DNA of 64,000 nt from assembly GCF_009883635.2 (NCBI RefSeq), contig NZ_CP026115.2:2976001-3040000 (forward strand). Direction: 5' to 3'. Positions within the stretch are counted from its first letter, which is position 1. Each line of letters begins with the position of its first letter. The position numbers were made by a program, and so were the translations under genes. This document shows, one piece after another, positions 43,422 to 53,396 of this stretch. Under the pieces are notes generated by a model. It did no database searches, was not told the DNA's origin, and saw only the letters and a list, made by a program, of their open reading frames with translations. Origin of the DNA: Pseudomonas putida. Its GTDB lineage: Bacteria > Pseudomonadota > Gammaproteobacteria > Pseudomonadales > Pseudomonadaceae.

Positions 43422-44366
43422 TCAGTTGGCAGTGAGCTTGAGGTTGCCCGCCGCAGGCTTGCCATCGAAGGTGGTCACACCCTCAAGCCAGCGGGCTTTG
43501 TCGTCGGGGTGGTCCTTGAGCCACTGGCGGGCCGATTCCAGCGCGTCCTTATGGTCGAGCAGCGGCTGCATCATGCGGCTCTCGTCCTCGGCGCTGAAGT
43601 TCAGGTTGGCCAGCAGGCGGTGGGCGTTGGGGCAGCGTTCGGCGTAGTCCGGTGCGGTCACCGTCCACACCGTGGCACGGCCTTCGTCCGGGCCCAGGGC
43701 GTCCTGGCTGTCGCCCAGGTAGGCCATGTCGATGTTCACGTTCATCGGGTGCGGCGCCCAGCCGAAGAACACTACGGCTTCCTTGCGCCGTACGGCGCGG
43801 TCGACAGCGGCGAGCATGCCGGCCTCGCTGGACTCGACCAGCTGGAACTTGCCCAGGTCGAACTGGTTCTTGGTGATCATCGCCTTGATCTGGGTGTTGG
43901 CGCCGGAGCCGGGCTCGATGCCGTAGATCTTGCCGCCCAGTTCCTTCTCGAACTTGTGGATGTCGGCGAAGGTCTTCAGGCCCTTGTCATACAGGTACTT
44001 CGGCACGGCAAGGGTGGCGCGGGCGTCTTCCAGGCTGGGTTTTTCGAGAACCTTGACCTGGTTGGCGTCGACGAACGGGGTGATGGTCTGGGTCATGATC
44101 GGGTTCCAGTAACCCAGGAACATGTCCAGGCGCTTGTCGCGGATACCGGCGAAGATGATCTGCTGCGAGGCGCTGGTCTGCTTGGTCTGGTAACCCAGGC
44201 CGTCGAGCAGCACCTGGGCCATGGCGCTGGTGGCGATGACGTCGGTCCAGTTGACCACGCCCAGGCGCACGTTCTTGCAAACTGCCGGCTCGGCGGCGAA
44301 AAGCGGGGTGGAAGCGATGCTGCTCAGGGCAAGGGTCAACAGGCTGCGGCGGATCAAGCTGTGCAT
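43422..44366 (-). CDS. caiX: Carnitine-binding protein CaiX
   Basis: A 314-residue OpuAC-type binding protein, paralogous to CbcX. The signal peptide is [18 protein letters not shown], and the mature start [18 protein letters not shown] is followed by the [13 protein letters not shown] segment. The WNP and NWTD aromatic positions match those that cradle trimethylammonium groups. Its location beside cdhR and the carnitine enzymes identifies carnitine as the ligand. It is expected to use the CbcWV permease core at 22717-24737. ATG 44366 is chosen; the reading from 44660 runs through the promoter. Confidence 0.92.
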   Translation of the reverse strand: MHSLIRRSLLTLALSSIASTPLFAAEPAVCKNVRLGVVNWTDVIATSAMAQVLLDGLGYQTKQTSASQQIIFAGIRDKRLDMFLGYWNPIMTQTITPFVDANQVKVLEKPSLEDARATLAVPKYLYDKGLKTFADIHKFEKELGGKIYGIEPGSGANTQIKAMITKNQFDLGKFQLVESSEAGMLAAVDRAVRRKEAVVFFGWAPHPMNVNIDMAYLGDSQDALGPDEGRATVWTVTAPDYAERCPNAHRLLANLNFSAEDESRMMQPLLDHKDALESARQWLKDHPDDKARWLEGVTTFDGKPAAGNLKLTAN

Positions 44367-44463
44367 GGTGGCTCTCCATCGGCAGTGCATATTGTTATTG
44401 AGGGCGGCCTCTGCGGGCCGTGTGGATAAGCTACGCTGGCGGCAGGGTGGGAAATCGCACCCT

Positions 44464-44492
44464 GGCGACCAAGATTTGCACGGAGGCGACCA
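44464..44492. promoter_or_regulatory. GGCGACCA direct repeats, 21 bp apart (candidate CdhR site)
   Basis: Exact 8-mers lie at 44464-44471 and 44485-44492 in the caiX-cdhR divergent spacer. Two-turn spacing suits an AraC-type dimer. The reverse complement TGGTCGCC shares its core with sites at cbcX and gbcAB. Confidence 0.5.
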
Positions 44493-44513
44493 CCTGTTGT
44501 CGTGGAGCATGCA

Positions 44514-45476
44514 ATGCCGCAACTGATTCATTTCCTGTTGTTGCCGGGGTTCTCGGCAATGGGCTTTATCAGCGCACTGGAGCCACTGCGCGTGGCTAAC
44601 CGTTTCAAGGGGCCGTCGTATCGCTGGCGCGTGCTCAGCCTGGATGGCGGGGCGGTGCAAGCGAGCAATGGCATGTCGGTGAATGCCGATGGCGCCTTAG
44701 GGGAGGGCGAGCCGGGAGGTGTGTTGCTGATCGTCGCCGGCTTCGAGCCGCTGGCCTGTTATGGGCCGAAGTTGCAACAGGCGCTGCGCCGGCTCGACCA
44801 TGATGGGGTAATCCTTGGCGGTATCGACACTGGCCCGGTGGTGCTGGCTGAAGCCGGCTTGCTCGACGGTTACCGCGCCACCTTGCACTGGGAAGCGTTG
44901 GACGCGTTCAAGGAGCGCTATCCACGCCTGCAGGTGACCCAGGAGCTGTTCGAGATCGACCGCCGGCGCATCACCTGTGCCGGTGGCACTGCATCGATCG
45001 ACCTGATGCTCGACCTGATCGGACAGGCCCATGGCAGCGAGCTGGCGGTGCAGGTGTCAGAACAGTTCGTGCTCGGCCGCATCCGGCCCCGCCAGGACCA
45101 CCAGCGGATGCAAATTGCCTCACGCTATGGCATCAGCAACCGAAAGCTGGTGCAGGTGATCGGTGAAATGGAAAAACATATCGAGCCGCCGCTGAGCACA
45201 TTGGAGCTGGCTGCCAGAGCCATGATCACCAGACGTCAACTGGAGCGTCTGTTTCGCTTGTACCTGAATGACACACCAAGTGGCTTTTATCTCGGCCTGC
45301 GCTTGGACAAGGCACGTCAGTTGCTATGCCAAACGCAGATGAGCATCACGCAGGTCAGCGTGGCGTGCGGTTTCGAGCTGCCGTCGTATTTCACTCGCCG
45401 ATACAAACTGCGCTTTGGCCGCTGCCCGCGCGAAGAACGTCAGGCACTCAAGCCACAGGCGCCAGATCAGAACTGA
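44514..45476 (+). CDS. cdhR: Carnitine-responsive AraC/DJ-1-type activator CdhR
   Basis: A 320-residue paralogue of GbdR with a DJ-1/PfpI-like domain (residues 1-190) and a C-terminal AraC domain (LELAARAMITRRQLERLFRL, then QVSVACGFELPSYFTRRYKL). The position equivalent to the DJ-1 nucleophile is D (GGIDTGPVVLA), not Cys. It is divergent to caiX and likely autoregulatory. ATG 44514 has TGGAG 6 nt upstream. Confidence 0.92.
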   Translation: MPQLIHFLLLPGFSAMGFISALEPLRVANRFKGPSYRWRVLSLDGGAVQASNGMSVNADGALGEGEPGGVLLIVAGFEPLACYGPKLQQALRRLDHDGVILGGIDTGPVVLAEAGLLDGYRATLHWEALDAFKERYPRLQVTQELFEIDRRRITCAGGTASIDLMLDLIGQAHGSELAVQVSEQFVLGRIRPRQDHQRMQIASRYGISNRKLVQVIGEMEKHIEPPLSTLELAARAMITRRQLERLFRLYLNDTPSGFYLGLRLDKARQLLCQTQMSITQVSVACGFELPSYFTRRYKLRFGRCPREERQALKPQAPDQN

Positions 45477-46018
45477 TCAAGGTTGGAAAACGCCTGCAGT
45501 CGGCTTTCGAGCTGTGCACGCCGTGCCTCGAATGCCTGGGTATCGAGTTTCACGCCCAGGTGATTCAGTTGCAGGGCCAGGCGCGTGCGAGGGGCATCCG
45601 GGTCGGTCGCAGACCACAGGTGCAACACAATTGCCACGGGCTCGCCGTCGTCATCCACATCGAACGCGATGCTCATATGTGAGCTGGCCGATGTGCTGCG
45701 CAGTAGGGCGAGGTCTGGCTGTTTCAAGCCATGGAGTATGTCGCTGGCAACCCGTTTGAACCTGAGGTTTGGCTGCTGAGGTGGCGCAATCCAGCCAGAG
45801 AAGACGTCTTCAAACACAGCGTCCGTAGGCGTGCAGGTGATGTTTTTTGTTGTCCGTTCAAACAGCCTGGCGCCGTAATCTTCCAGGGTGAGCAGAAAGC
45901 GACTGAACCAGCGCTGGCCATCTTGCTGGCGGTCATGAGCCCCGTTGGCCTCCAATTGCGCCAGGCGCAAGCAGGCATGCAGGTCTTCGTAACGCTGGGC
46001 GGCAGGTTTCGCGGGCAT
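45467..46018 (-). CDS. Hypothetical protein
   Basis: A 183-residue protein without recognisable domains: an alpha-helical N-terminal half (RYEDLHACLRLAQLE, WFSRFLLTLEDYG) and a beta-rich C-terminus (SIAFDVDDDGEPVAIVLHLW). It lies 65 bp downstream of the 46084-46800 gene on the same strand, so the two may be cotranscribed. It overlaps the end of cdhR by 10 bp tail to tail. Confidence 0.6.
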   Translation of the reverse strand: MPAKPAAQRYEDLHACLRLAQLEANGAHDRQQDGQRWFSRFLLTLEDYGARLFERTTKNITCTPTDAVFEDVFSGWIAPPQQPNLRFKRVASDILHGLKQPDLALLRSTSASSHMSIAFDVDDDGEPVAIVLHLWSATDPDAPRTRLALQLNHLGVKLDTQAFEARRAQLESRLQAFSNLDQF

Positions 46019-46083
46019 ATTGCGGGCCCTCGGCTTATGCGCAAGAACGGAACCTGGCGCTGTACGACAGCGCCAGACCCAGG

Positions 46084-46800
46084 TCAGATGTCGAGTGCCA
46101 GGATGTCGAAGGCTTGACTGGCCAGCTTCAACCTGACGGCTTCACGCATGGCTTCGAAGTGGCGAACACTGAAGGAGCCTTGTTGCGAGGCGCGATAGAC
46201 GCGAGTGTTCGACTTGTCGATGATGCGGCCAGCGGAACCTGCTGCCTTTTCCGCTTTGTCGTAGCTCAGCTGAACGCTGGTCATGTGCATGATCGGCAGC
46301 CCTTGCGGCGACATCTCGCAGGCGGAAATCTGCACAGTGCTGGATTTGCCCGAAACGCTCACGCTGCTTTCTTCAAGCAGTTGCTGAGCCTTTGGCGTTT
46401 TCACGATCACTTCGAAAGAGCGTTTCACACAGCGGCTCAAGCGATGGCTGCGGCCGATCTGGACGGTAACGATCTCAGGCGCCAGGGTTGCCAGTGTGTG
46501 GGTGTCCTTGTCGAGGGCTTCCTCAACATGGGCGGCGCCGGTCAGTGTCCAGCCGAACTTGCCCAGGCCGTCGTTGTAGTAGTTGTACCACTCGCGCTGC
46601 TGGGTTTCCTTGTCGAACTTCTTGTTGGACGACAGGTTCATCAGGCGCATGCCATCGAGCACGTCTTCCGCAACGCTGGCTGGTACATCCGGGGCGAAGA
46701 TGCAGACGGTGTTGGCGACCATGACGGCGCGCTCTTCGCCTTCTTTCTTCAGGGCAGCGATCGCGCTGTCCATGTCGGTTTTGCTGATGTTGGAGGTCAT
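46084..46800 (-). CDS. Hypothetical protein
   Basis: A 238-residue protein, rich in Ser/Thr and Lys, with no signal peptide or membrane segment and no catalytic motif that I recognise. It has NLSSNKKFDKETQQREWYNY in the middle and repeated short beta strands. It is followed by the gene at 45467-46018. The pair is not part of the carnitine pathway; a secreted or structural role is possible but unsupported. Confidence 0.6.
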   Translation of the reverse strand: MTSNISKTDMDSAIAALKKEGEERAVMVANTVCIFAPDVPASVAEDVLDGMRLMNLSSNKKFDKETQQREWYNYYNDGLGKFGWTLTGAAHVEEALDKDTHTLATLAPEIVTVQIGRSHRLSRCVKRSFEVIVKTPKAQQLLEESSVSVSGKSSTVQISACEMSPQGLPIMHMTSVQLSYDKAEKAAGSAGRIIDKSNTRVYRASQQGSFSVRHFEAMREAVRLKLASQAFDILALDI

Positions 46801-46914
46801 ATCTTGGATTCCGATTCAGTACATTCCAGCGCCTCGGCGAGGCGCCTGGGATGCACTGTGGTTCGGATAATCCACGGAGATAAGCTGAAAGCTCTTCCCG
46901 CTCAGCGGATACTT

Positions 46915-47316
46915 CTACTGCTGGCCAATGGACTGCAAATACTCCGAGCGGTCATCACTGCGCTGTGCCACGCAGGTATCCCAAGCCGCCTGGAATGCCT
47001 TGCTGCCAGGTTTCTCGGCATAGGTCTCGACCTTGCAATCGGCATCACGCAGCTGCGTCCACAACTTCTCGGCAGCCTCCATGCGCCCGACCAGGGCAGT
47101 GGCCTTGTCGCCCTCATCGGCATACTGGTCGCGAATGCGCTGAATCAGGTCGTCATACGCCGATTTCAGCTCGCGCTCGGCGGTCTGCTTGTTGAATGCC
47201 GCGCAAGCGAAGGTCTGCTGGTCGCTCTCGACGTTGTCGCACGGGGTGCTTTCTTCCTCGCCGGCGTGGGCGCCCGAAACGACAGCCAGCAGTACCAGCC
47301 ATGCCATTGATTTCAT
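46915..47316 (-). CDS. LprI-family (DUF1311) periplasmic protein
   Basis: A 133-residue secreted protein. The signal peptide AWLVLLAVVSGAHA is cleaved near residue 18. A DUF1311 domain follows, with C-x10-C spaced cysteines (CDNVESDQQTFAC) and a helical region (LKSAYDDLIQRI, then LWTQLRDADCKVETYAEKPG). DUF1311 proteins inhibit lysozymes (LprI in mycobacteria) or occur in envelope stress. ATG 47316 follows GAGGAG. Confidence 0.8.
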   Translation of the reverse strand: MKSMAWLVLLAVVSGAHAGEEESTPCDNVESDQQTFACAAFNKQTAERELKSAYDDLIQRIRDQYADEGDKATALVGRMEAAEKLWTQLRDADCKVETYAEKPGSKAFQAAWDTCVAQRSDDRSEYLQSIGQQ

Positions 47317-47601
47317 CCGTTTTCTCCTCAACAAGGCTGACGAATCGGCTGGATTCTCGCTCAGCTGCAGAGAAGACGATAGCTCTCTGACGAAATGTTC
47401 ATAAAACGCTCGGAAATGTCGTTATCGAGACTGTCTCTCATCCCCAAGCGGCGTGCCAGAGGCCGCGGTGTCGTGCATTGACGCTTTCGGCAAACCCCCT
47501 GTCGTTTTTGCATCGGGGCGCCTTTGGGCACAGGCATATGCTGGCCCCAAAGCGCCGGCAGAAGATTCGGCGCGGCCCAAATCAACAAAGGGGACAGCCT
47601 G

Positions 47602-48579
<978 letters not shown>

Positions 48580-48655
48580 GCCGCTCTCCAAGCCTGATAG
48601 CCCCTGCCAGCAACGCCGGGGCACCCACATAAAAATTTTATGGAGTTGAGTTTCC

Positions 48656-49186
48656 ATGGCCAAGATCGCCCCGCAATTGCCAATCGAAGTCGACAGCGAG
48701 ACCGGTGTCTGGACCAGCGACGCCCTGCCGATGCTGTATGTGCCGCGCCATTTCTTCGTCAACAACCACATTGGCATCGAGGAAGTGCTGGGCGCCGACG
48801 CCTATGCCGAGATCCTCTACAAGGCCGGCTACAAGTCCGCGTGGCACTGGTGCGAGAAGGAAGCCGAATGCCATGGCCTGGAGGGCGTGGCGGTGTTCGA
48901 GCACTACATGAAGCGCCTGAGCCAGCGTGGCTGGGGCCTGTTCGAGATCCAGGACATCGACCTGGATAAAGGCACCTGCAGCGTCAAGCTCAAACACTCC
49001 GCGTTCGTGTACGTCTATGGCAAGTGCGGGCGCAAGGTCGACTACATGTTCACCGGCTGGTTCGCCGGCGCCATGGACCAGATTCTCGCTGCCCGCGGCA
49101 GCAAGATCCGCACCGTGGCCGAACAGGTCTACGGCGGGTCGGAAGAAGGCCACGAAGATGGCCTGTTCGTTACAAAGCCGTTGTAA
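48656..49186 (+). CDS. DUF5943 domain protein of the dgc locus
   Basis: A 176-residue protein with a V4R/DUF5943-like fold: KSAWHWCEKEAECHGLEGVA in the middle, and KHSAFVYVYGKCGRKVDYMF followed by TGWFAGAMDQILAARG in the C-terminal half. Three Cys residues could bind metal. It lies 15 bp before dgcA and is always next to it in Pseudomonas, so a role in dimethylglycine demethylation (assembly, electron transfer or folate use) is likely but unknown. Confidence 0.8.
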   Translation: MAKIAPQLPIEVDSETGVWTSDALPMLYVPRHFFVNNHIGIEEVLGADAYAEILYKAGYKSAWHWCEKEAECHGLEGVAVFEHYMKRLSQRGWGLFEIQDIDLDKGTCSVKLKHSAFVYVYGKCGRKVDYMFTGWFAGAMDQILAARGSKIRTVAEQVYGGSEEGHEDGLFVTKPL

Positions 49187-49201
49187 GCCGGAGATAGCGT
49201 C

Positions 49202-51262
49202 ATGGCATTCGAAGCAATGTTCCAGCCGATCCAGATCGGCAAACTGACCATCCGCAACCGTGTACTCAGCACCGCGCACGCCGAGGTCTACGCCACTGAC
49301 GGCGGCATGACCACCGAGCGCTACGTGAAGTACTACGAAGAGAAGGCCAAGGGCGGTATCGGCCTGGCGATCTGCGGCGGCTCGTCTGTCGTGGCTATCG
49401 ACAGCCCGCAGGAGTGGTGGGCCTCGGTCAACCTGTCGACCGACCGCATCATCCCGCACTTCCAGAACCTCGCTGACGCCATGCACAAGCATGGCGCCAA
49501 GATCATGATCCAGATTACCCACATGGGCCGTCGCTCGCGTTGGGACGGCTTCAACTGGCCGACCCTGATGTCGCCGTCGGGCATCCGTGAACCGGTGCAC
49601 CGCGCCACCTGCAAGACCATCGAGGTGGAAGAGATCTGGCGCGTGATCGGCAACTACGCGCAGGCTGCGCGGCGTGCCAAGGAGGGCGGCCTGGACGGCG
49701 TCGAGCTGTCGGCCGTGCACCAGCACATGATCGACCAGTTCTGGAGCCCTCGGGTCAACAAGCGCACCGATGAATGGGGCGGCACCTTCGAAGGCCGCAT
49801 GAAGTTCGGCATGGAAGTGCTCAAGGCCGTGCGCGCCGAAGTCGGCGACGATTTCTGCGTCGGCATGCGCATCTGCGGTGACGAGTTCCACCCCGATGGC
49901 CTCAGCCACGAGGACATGAAGCAGATTGCCGCGTACTACGACGCCACCGGCATGCTCGACTTCATCGGTGTGGTCGGCTCGGGCTGCGACACCCACAACA
50001 CCCTGGCCAACGTCATTCCCAACATGAGCTACCCGCCGGAGCCGTTCCTGCACCTGGCGGCGGGCATCAAGGAAGTGGTCAAGGTCCCGGTGCTGCACGC
50101 GCAGAACATCAAGGACCCGAACCAGGCCACGCGTATTCTGGAAGGCGGCTACGTGGACATGGTCGGCATGACCCGTGCGCACATGGCCGACCCGCACCTG
50201 ATCGCCAAGATCAAGATGGGCCAGATCGACCAGATCAAGCAGTGTGTCGGTGCCAACTACTGCATCGACCGCCAGTACCAGGGCCTGGATGTGCTGTGCA
50301 TCCAGAACGCCGCGACCTCCCGTGAATACATGGGCGTGCCGCATATCATCGAGAAGACCACCGGCGTCAAGCGCAAGGTGGTGGTGGTCGGCGCAGGCCC
50401 GGCCGGCATGGAAGCGGCCCGCGTGGCGGCCGAGCGCGGCCACGACGTGACCCTGTTCGAGAAGAAGGACCAGATCGGCGGGCAGATCACCATCGCCGCC
50501 AAGGCACCTCAGCGTGACCAGATTGCCGGTATCACCCGTTGGTACCAACTGGAGCTGGCGCGCCTGAAGGTCGACCTGCGCCTGGGCACTGCGGCCGATG
50601 TGGCCACCATCCAGGACCTGCGCCCGGACGTCATCGTGCTGGCGGTGGGTGGCCATTCGTTCCTTGAGCAGAACGAGCACTGGGGCGCCGCCGAAGGGCT
50701 GGTGGTCAGCAGCTGGGACGTGCTCGACGGCAAGGTCGCGCCGGGCAAGAACGTGCTGGTGTACGACACCATCTGCGAGTTCACCGGCATGTCGGTGGCT
50801 GACTTCATCGCCGACAAGGGCAGCCAGGTCGAGATCGTCACCGACGACATCAAGCCAGGCGTGGCCATGGGCGGTACCACCTTCCCGACCTACTACCGCA
50901 GCATGTACCCCAAAGAAGTGATCATGACCGGCGACATGATGCTGGAAAAGGTCTACCGCGAAGGCGACAAGCTGGTGGCGGTGCTGGAGAACGAATACAC
51001 CGGCGCCAAGGAAGAACGCGTGGTCGACCAAGTGGTGGTGGAAAACGGTGTGCGTCCGGACGAGCAGCTGTATTACGCGCTGAAGGAAGGTTCGCGCAAC
51101 AAGGGCCAGATCGATGTGGAGGCGCTGTTCGCCATCAAGCCACAGCCGATCCTCAGCCAGCCGGGCGAAGGTTACCTGCTGTACCGCATCGGCGACTGCG
51201 TGGCCCAGCGCAACGTGCATGCGGCGATCTACGACGCCTTGCGCCTGTGCAAGGACTTCTGA
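49202..51262 (+). CDS. dgcA: Dimethylglycine demethylase subunit DgcA
   Basis: A 686-residue enzyme of the trimethylamine-dehydrogenase type. An N-terminal Old Yellow Enzyme flavin barrel (about 1-340) is followed by a cysteine motif (C348, C354, C366) and a C-terminal NAD/FAD-like pair of domains (VVVVGAGPAGMEAARVAAER, about 393). It removes a methyl group from dimethylglycine with DgcB and its ETF. The position that holds the second 4Fe-4S cysteine in trimethylamine dehydrogenase is Ala351 here. A REP-like pair separates it from dgcB. Confidence 0.93.
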   Translation: MAFEAMFQPIQIGKLTIRNRVLSTAHAEVYATDGGMTTERYVKYYEEKAKGGIGLAICGGSSVVAIDSPQEWWASVNLSTDRIIPHFQNLADAMHKHGAKIMIQITHMGRRSRWDGFNWPTLMSPSGIREPVHRATCKTIEVEEIWRVIGNYAQAARRAKEGGLDGVELSAVHQHMIDQFWSPRVNKRTDEWGGTFEGRMKFGMEVLKAVRAEVGDDFCVGMRICGDEFHPDGLSHEDMKQIAAYYDATGMLDFIGVVGSGCDTHNTLANVIPNMSYPPEPFLHLAAGIKEVVKVPVLHAQNIKDPNQATRILEGGYVDMVGMTRAHMADPHLIAKIKMGQIDQIKQCVGANYCIDRQYQGLDVLCIQNAATSREYMGVPHIIEKTTGVKRKVVVVGAGPAGMEAARVAAERGHDVTLFEKKDQIGGQITIAAKAPQRDQIAGITRWYQLELARLKVDLRLGTAADVATIQDLRPDVIVLAVGGHSFLEQNEHWGAAEGLVVSSWDVLDGKVAPGKNVLVYDTICEFTGMSVADFIADKGSQVEIVTDDIKPGVAMGGTTFPTYYRSMYPKEVIMTGDMMLEKVYREGDKLVAVLENEYTGAKEERVVDQVVVENGVRPDEQLYYALKEGSRNKGQIDVEALFAIKPQPILSQPGEGYLLYRIGDCVAQRNVHAAIYDALRLCKDF

Positions 51263-51267
51263 TCGCA

Positions 51268-51390
51268 CCGCCTCTCTAGAGGCGGGACTGGCCCCCCTGT
51301 AGGAGCGAGCGTAGCTCGCGATGGCGTCAGCCTTGGCACCCGGGTTGTCTGATCGGGCGCTATCGCGAGCTTCGCTCGCTCCTACAGGGG
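51268..51390. repeat. Hairpin and family-2 inverted repeat between dgcA and dgcB
   Basis: An 18-bp hairpin ccgcctct-ct-agaggcgg (51268-51285) is followed by an inverted pair (51295-51325 and 51358-51390). The arm carries gtaggagcgagcgtagctcg and shares its gagcgagc core with the element at 30844-31088. Confidence 0.75.
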
Positions 51391-51443
51391 TCCGCGCCGC
51401 ACTTGAGAGTGGCGCAAGAATCCAGCTGTTGTGGGAGCCTCCC

Positions 51444-53396
51444 ATGTTGAACACCCTTCTACCCATCCTGCTGTTCGCTGCCCTTGGCCTGGCAGTGCTC
51501 GGCGCCCTGCGCCGGGTGCGCATGTGGCGGCGTGGCCGGCCGTCCAAGGTTGACCTGATCGGCGGCCTGCTGGCCATGCCGAGGCGCTACCTGGTCGACC
51601 TGCACCACGTGGTCGAGCGCGACAAATACATGTCCAAGACCCACGTAGCCACTGCGGGCGGCTTCGTGCTGTCGGCCGCGCTGGCTATCCTGGTGCACGG
51701 CTTTGGCCTGCAGAGCAAGATCCTCGGCTACGCGCTGCTGGTGGCTACGGTAATCATGTTCACCGGCGCCATCTTCGTCTTCAAGCGCCGCCTGAACCCG
51801 CCCTCGCGCCTGTCCAAGGGCCCGTGGATGCGCCTGCCGAAAAGCCTTCTGGTGTTCGCTGCCAGCTTCTTCATCGCCACCTTGCCAGTCGCTGGCATCC
51901 TGCCGGCCAACACTGGAGGTTGGGTCATGGTCGGCATTCTCGGCCTGGGTGTGCTGTGGGGCGTGTCGGAGCTGTTCTTCGGCATGACCTGGGGCGGCCC
52001 GATGAAACATGCCTTCGCCGGTGCCCTGCACCTGGCCTGGCACCGCCGCGCCGAGCGCTTCGGCGGCGGCCGCTCCACTGGCCTCAAGCCGCTGGACCTG
52101 GAGGACCGGAGCGCGCCGCTGGGCGTGGAAAAGCCAGTGGACTTCACCTGGAACCAGCTGCTCGGCTTCGACGCCTGCGTGCAGTGCGGCAAGTGTGAAG
52201 CCATGTGCCCGGCATTCGCCGCCGGCCAGCCACTGAACCCGAAAAAACTCATCCAGGACATGGTCATCGGCCTGGCCGGTGGCAGCGATGCCAACTTTGC
52301 CGGTAGCCCGTACCCAGGCAAGCCGATCGGCGAGCACAGCGGCAACCCGCACCAGCCGATCGTCAACGGCCTGGTCGATGCCGAGACGCTGTGGTCGTGC
52401 ACCACCTGCCGAGCCTGCGTCGAGGAATGCCCGATGATGATCGAGCACGTCGATGCCATCGTCGACATGCGCCGCCACCTCACCCTGGAAAAGGGCGCGA
52501 CCCCGAACAAGGGCGCCGAGGTGCTGGAAAACCTGATCGCCACCGACAACCCTGGCGGCTTCGCCCCAGGCGGGCGGATGAACTGGGCAGCCGACCTCAA
52601 CCTGCAACTGCTCTCGGAGGTGAAAGCCACCGAGGTGCTGTTCTGGGTAGGTGACGGTGCCTTCGACATGCGCAACCAGCGCACCCTGCGTTCGTTCGTC
52701 AAGGTGCTCAAGGCGTCGGGCGTGGACTTTGCCGTGCTCGGCCTGGAAGAGCGCGACAGCGGTGACGTGGCGCGCCGCCTGGGCGATGAAGCGACCTTCC
52801 AGCAACTGGCCAAACGCAACATCCAGACCCTGGCCAAGTACAAGTTCCAGCGCATCGTCACCTGCGACCCGCACAGCTTCCATGTGTTGAAGAACGAATA
52901 CGGCGCGCTGGGCGGCGACTACCAGGTGCAGCACCACAGCACGTATATCGCCGAACTGATCGCGGCCAAGAAGTTGAACCTCGGCCAGCACAAGGGCGGC
53001 AGCGTCACCTACCACGACCCGTGCTACCTGGGCCGCTACAACGGTGAGTACGAAGCCCCGCGTGAAGTGCTCAAGGCGCTGGGTATCGAAGTGCGCGAAA
53101 TGGAGCGCTCGGGCTTCCGTTCCCGTTGCTGCGGCGGTGGCGGTGGTGCGCCGATCACCGACATCCCTGGCAAGCAGCGGATCCCGGACATGCGCATGGA
53201 CGACATCCGCGAGACCAAGGCCGAGCTGGTGGCCGTGGGTTGCCCGCAGTGCACCGCAATGCTCGAGGGTGTGGTCGAACCGCGCCCACAGATCAAGGAC
53301 CTCGCCGAGCTGGTGGCCGATGTGCTGATCGAAGAGGAAACGCCTGCGGCCCCAAAGTCGCCAACGGTTAAACGCGAAACTGCGGAGGTGCATTGA
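51444..53396 (+). CDS. dgcB: Dimethylglycine demethylase Fe-S subunit DgcB
   Basis: A 650-residue membrane-bound iron-sulfur protein of the heterodisulfide-reductase-like type. An N-terminal membrane region has about four segments (LLPILLFAALGLAVLGAL and following). Two 4Fe-4S motifs follow, CVQCGKCEAMCP and CTTCRACVEECP (about 240 and 322). Two CCG-type domains have HDPCYLGRYN and CCGGGGG. It passes electrons from DgcA toward the quinone pool or the ETF. GGAG precedes ATG 51444. Confidence 0.93.
   Translation: MLNTLLPILLFAALGLAVLGALRRVRMWRRGRPSKVDLIGGLLAMPRRYLVDLHHVVERDKYMSKTHVATAGGFVLSAALAILVHGFGLQSKILGYALLVATVIMFTGAIFVFKRRLNPPSRLSKGPWMRLPKSLLVFAASFFIATLPVAGILPANTGGWVMVGILGLGVLWGVSELFFGMTWGGPMKHAFAGALHLAWHRRAERFGGGRSTGLKPLDLEDRSAPLGVEKPVDFTWNQLLGFDACVQCGKCEAMCPAFAAGQPLNPKKLIQDMVIGLAGGSDANFAGSPYPGKPIGEHSGNPHQPIVNGLVDAETLWSCTTCRACVEECPMMIEHVDAIVDMRRHLTLEKGATPNKGAEVLENLIATDNPGGFAPGGRMNWAADLNLQLLSEVKATEVLFWVGDGAFDMRNQRTLRSFVKVLKASGVDFAVLGLEERDSGDVARRLGDEATFQQLAKRNIQTLAKYKFQRIVTCDPHSFHVLKNEYGALGGDYQVQHHSTYIAELIAAKKLNLGQHKGGSVTYHDPCYLGRYNGEYEAPREVLKALGIEVREMERSGFRSRCCGGGGGAPITDIPGKQRIPDMRMDDIRETKAELVAVGCPQCTAMLEGVVEPRPQIKDLAELVADVLIEEETPAAPKSPTVKRETAEVH

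Noticed and set aside
48638..51577. 979-codon minus-strand frame opposite dgcA
   Set aside because: The sense strand encodes DgcA and the DUF5943 protein with clear motifs; the antisense product shows only biased composition.
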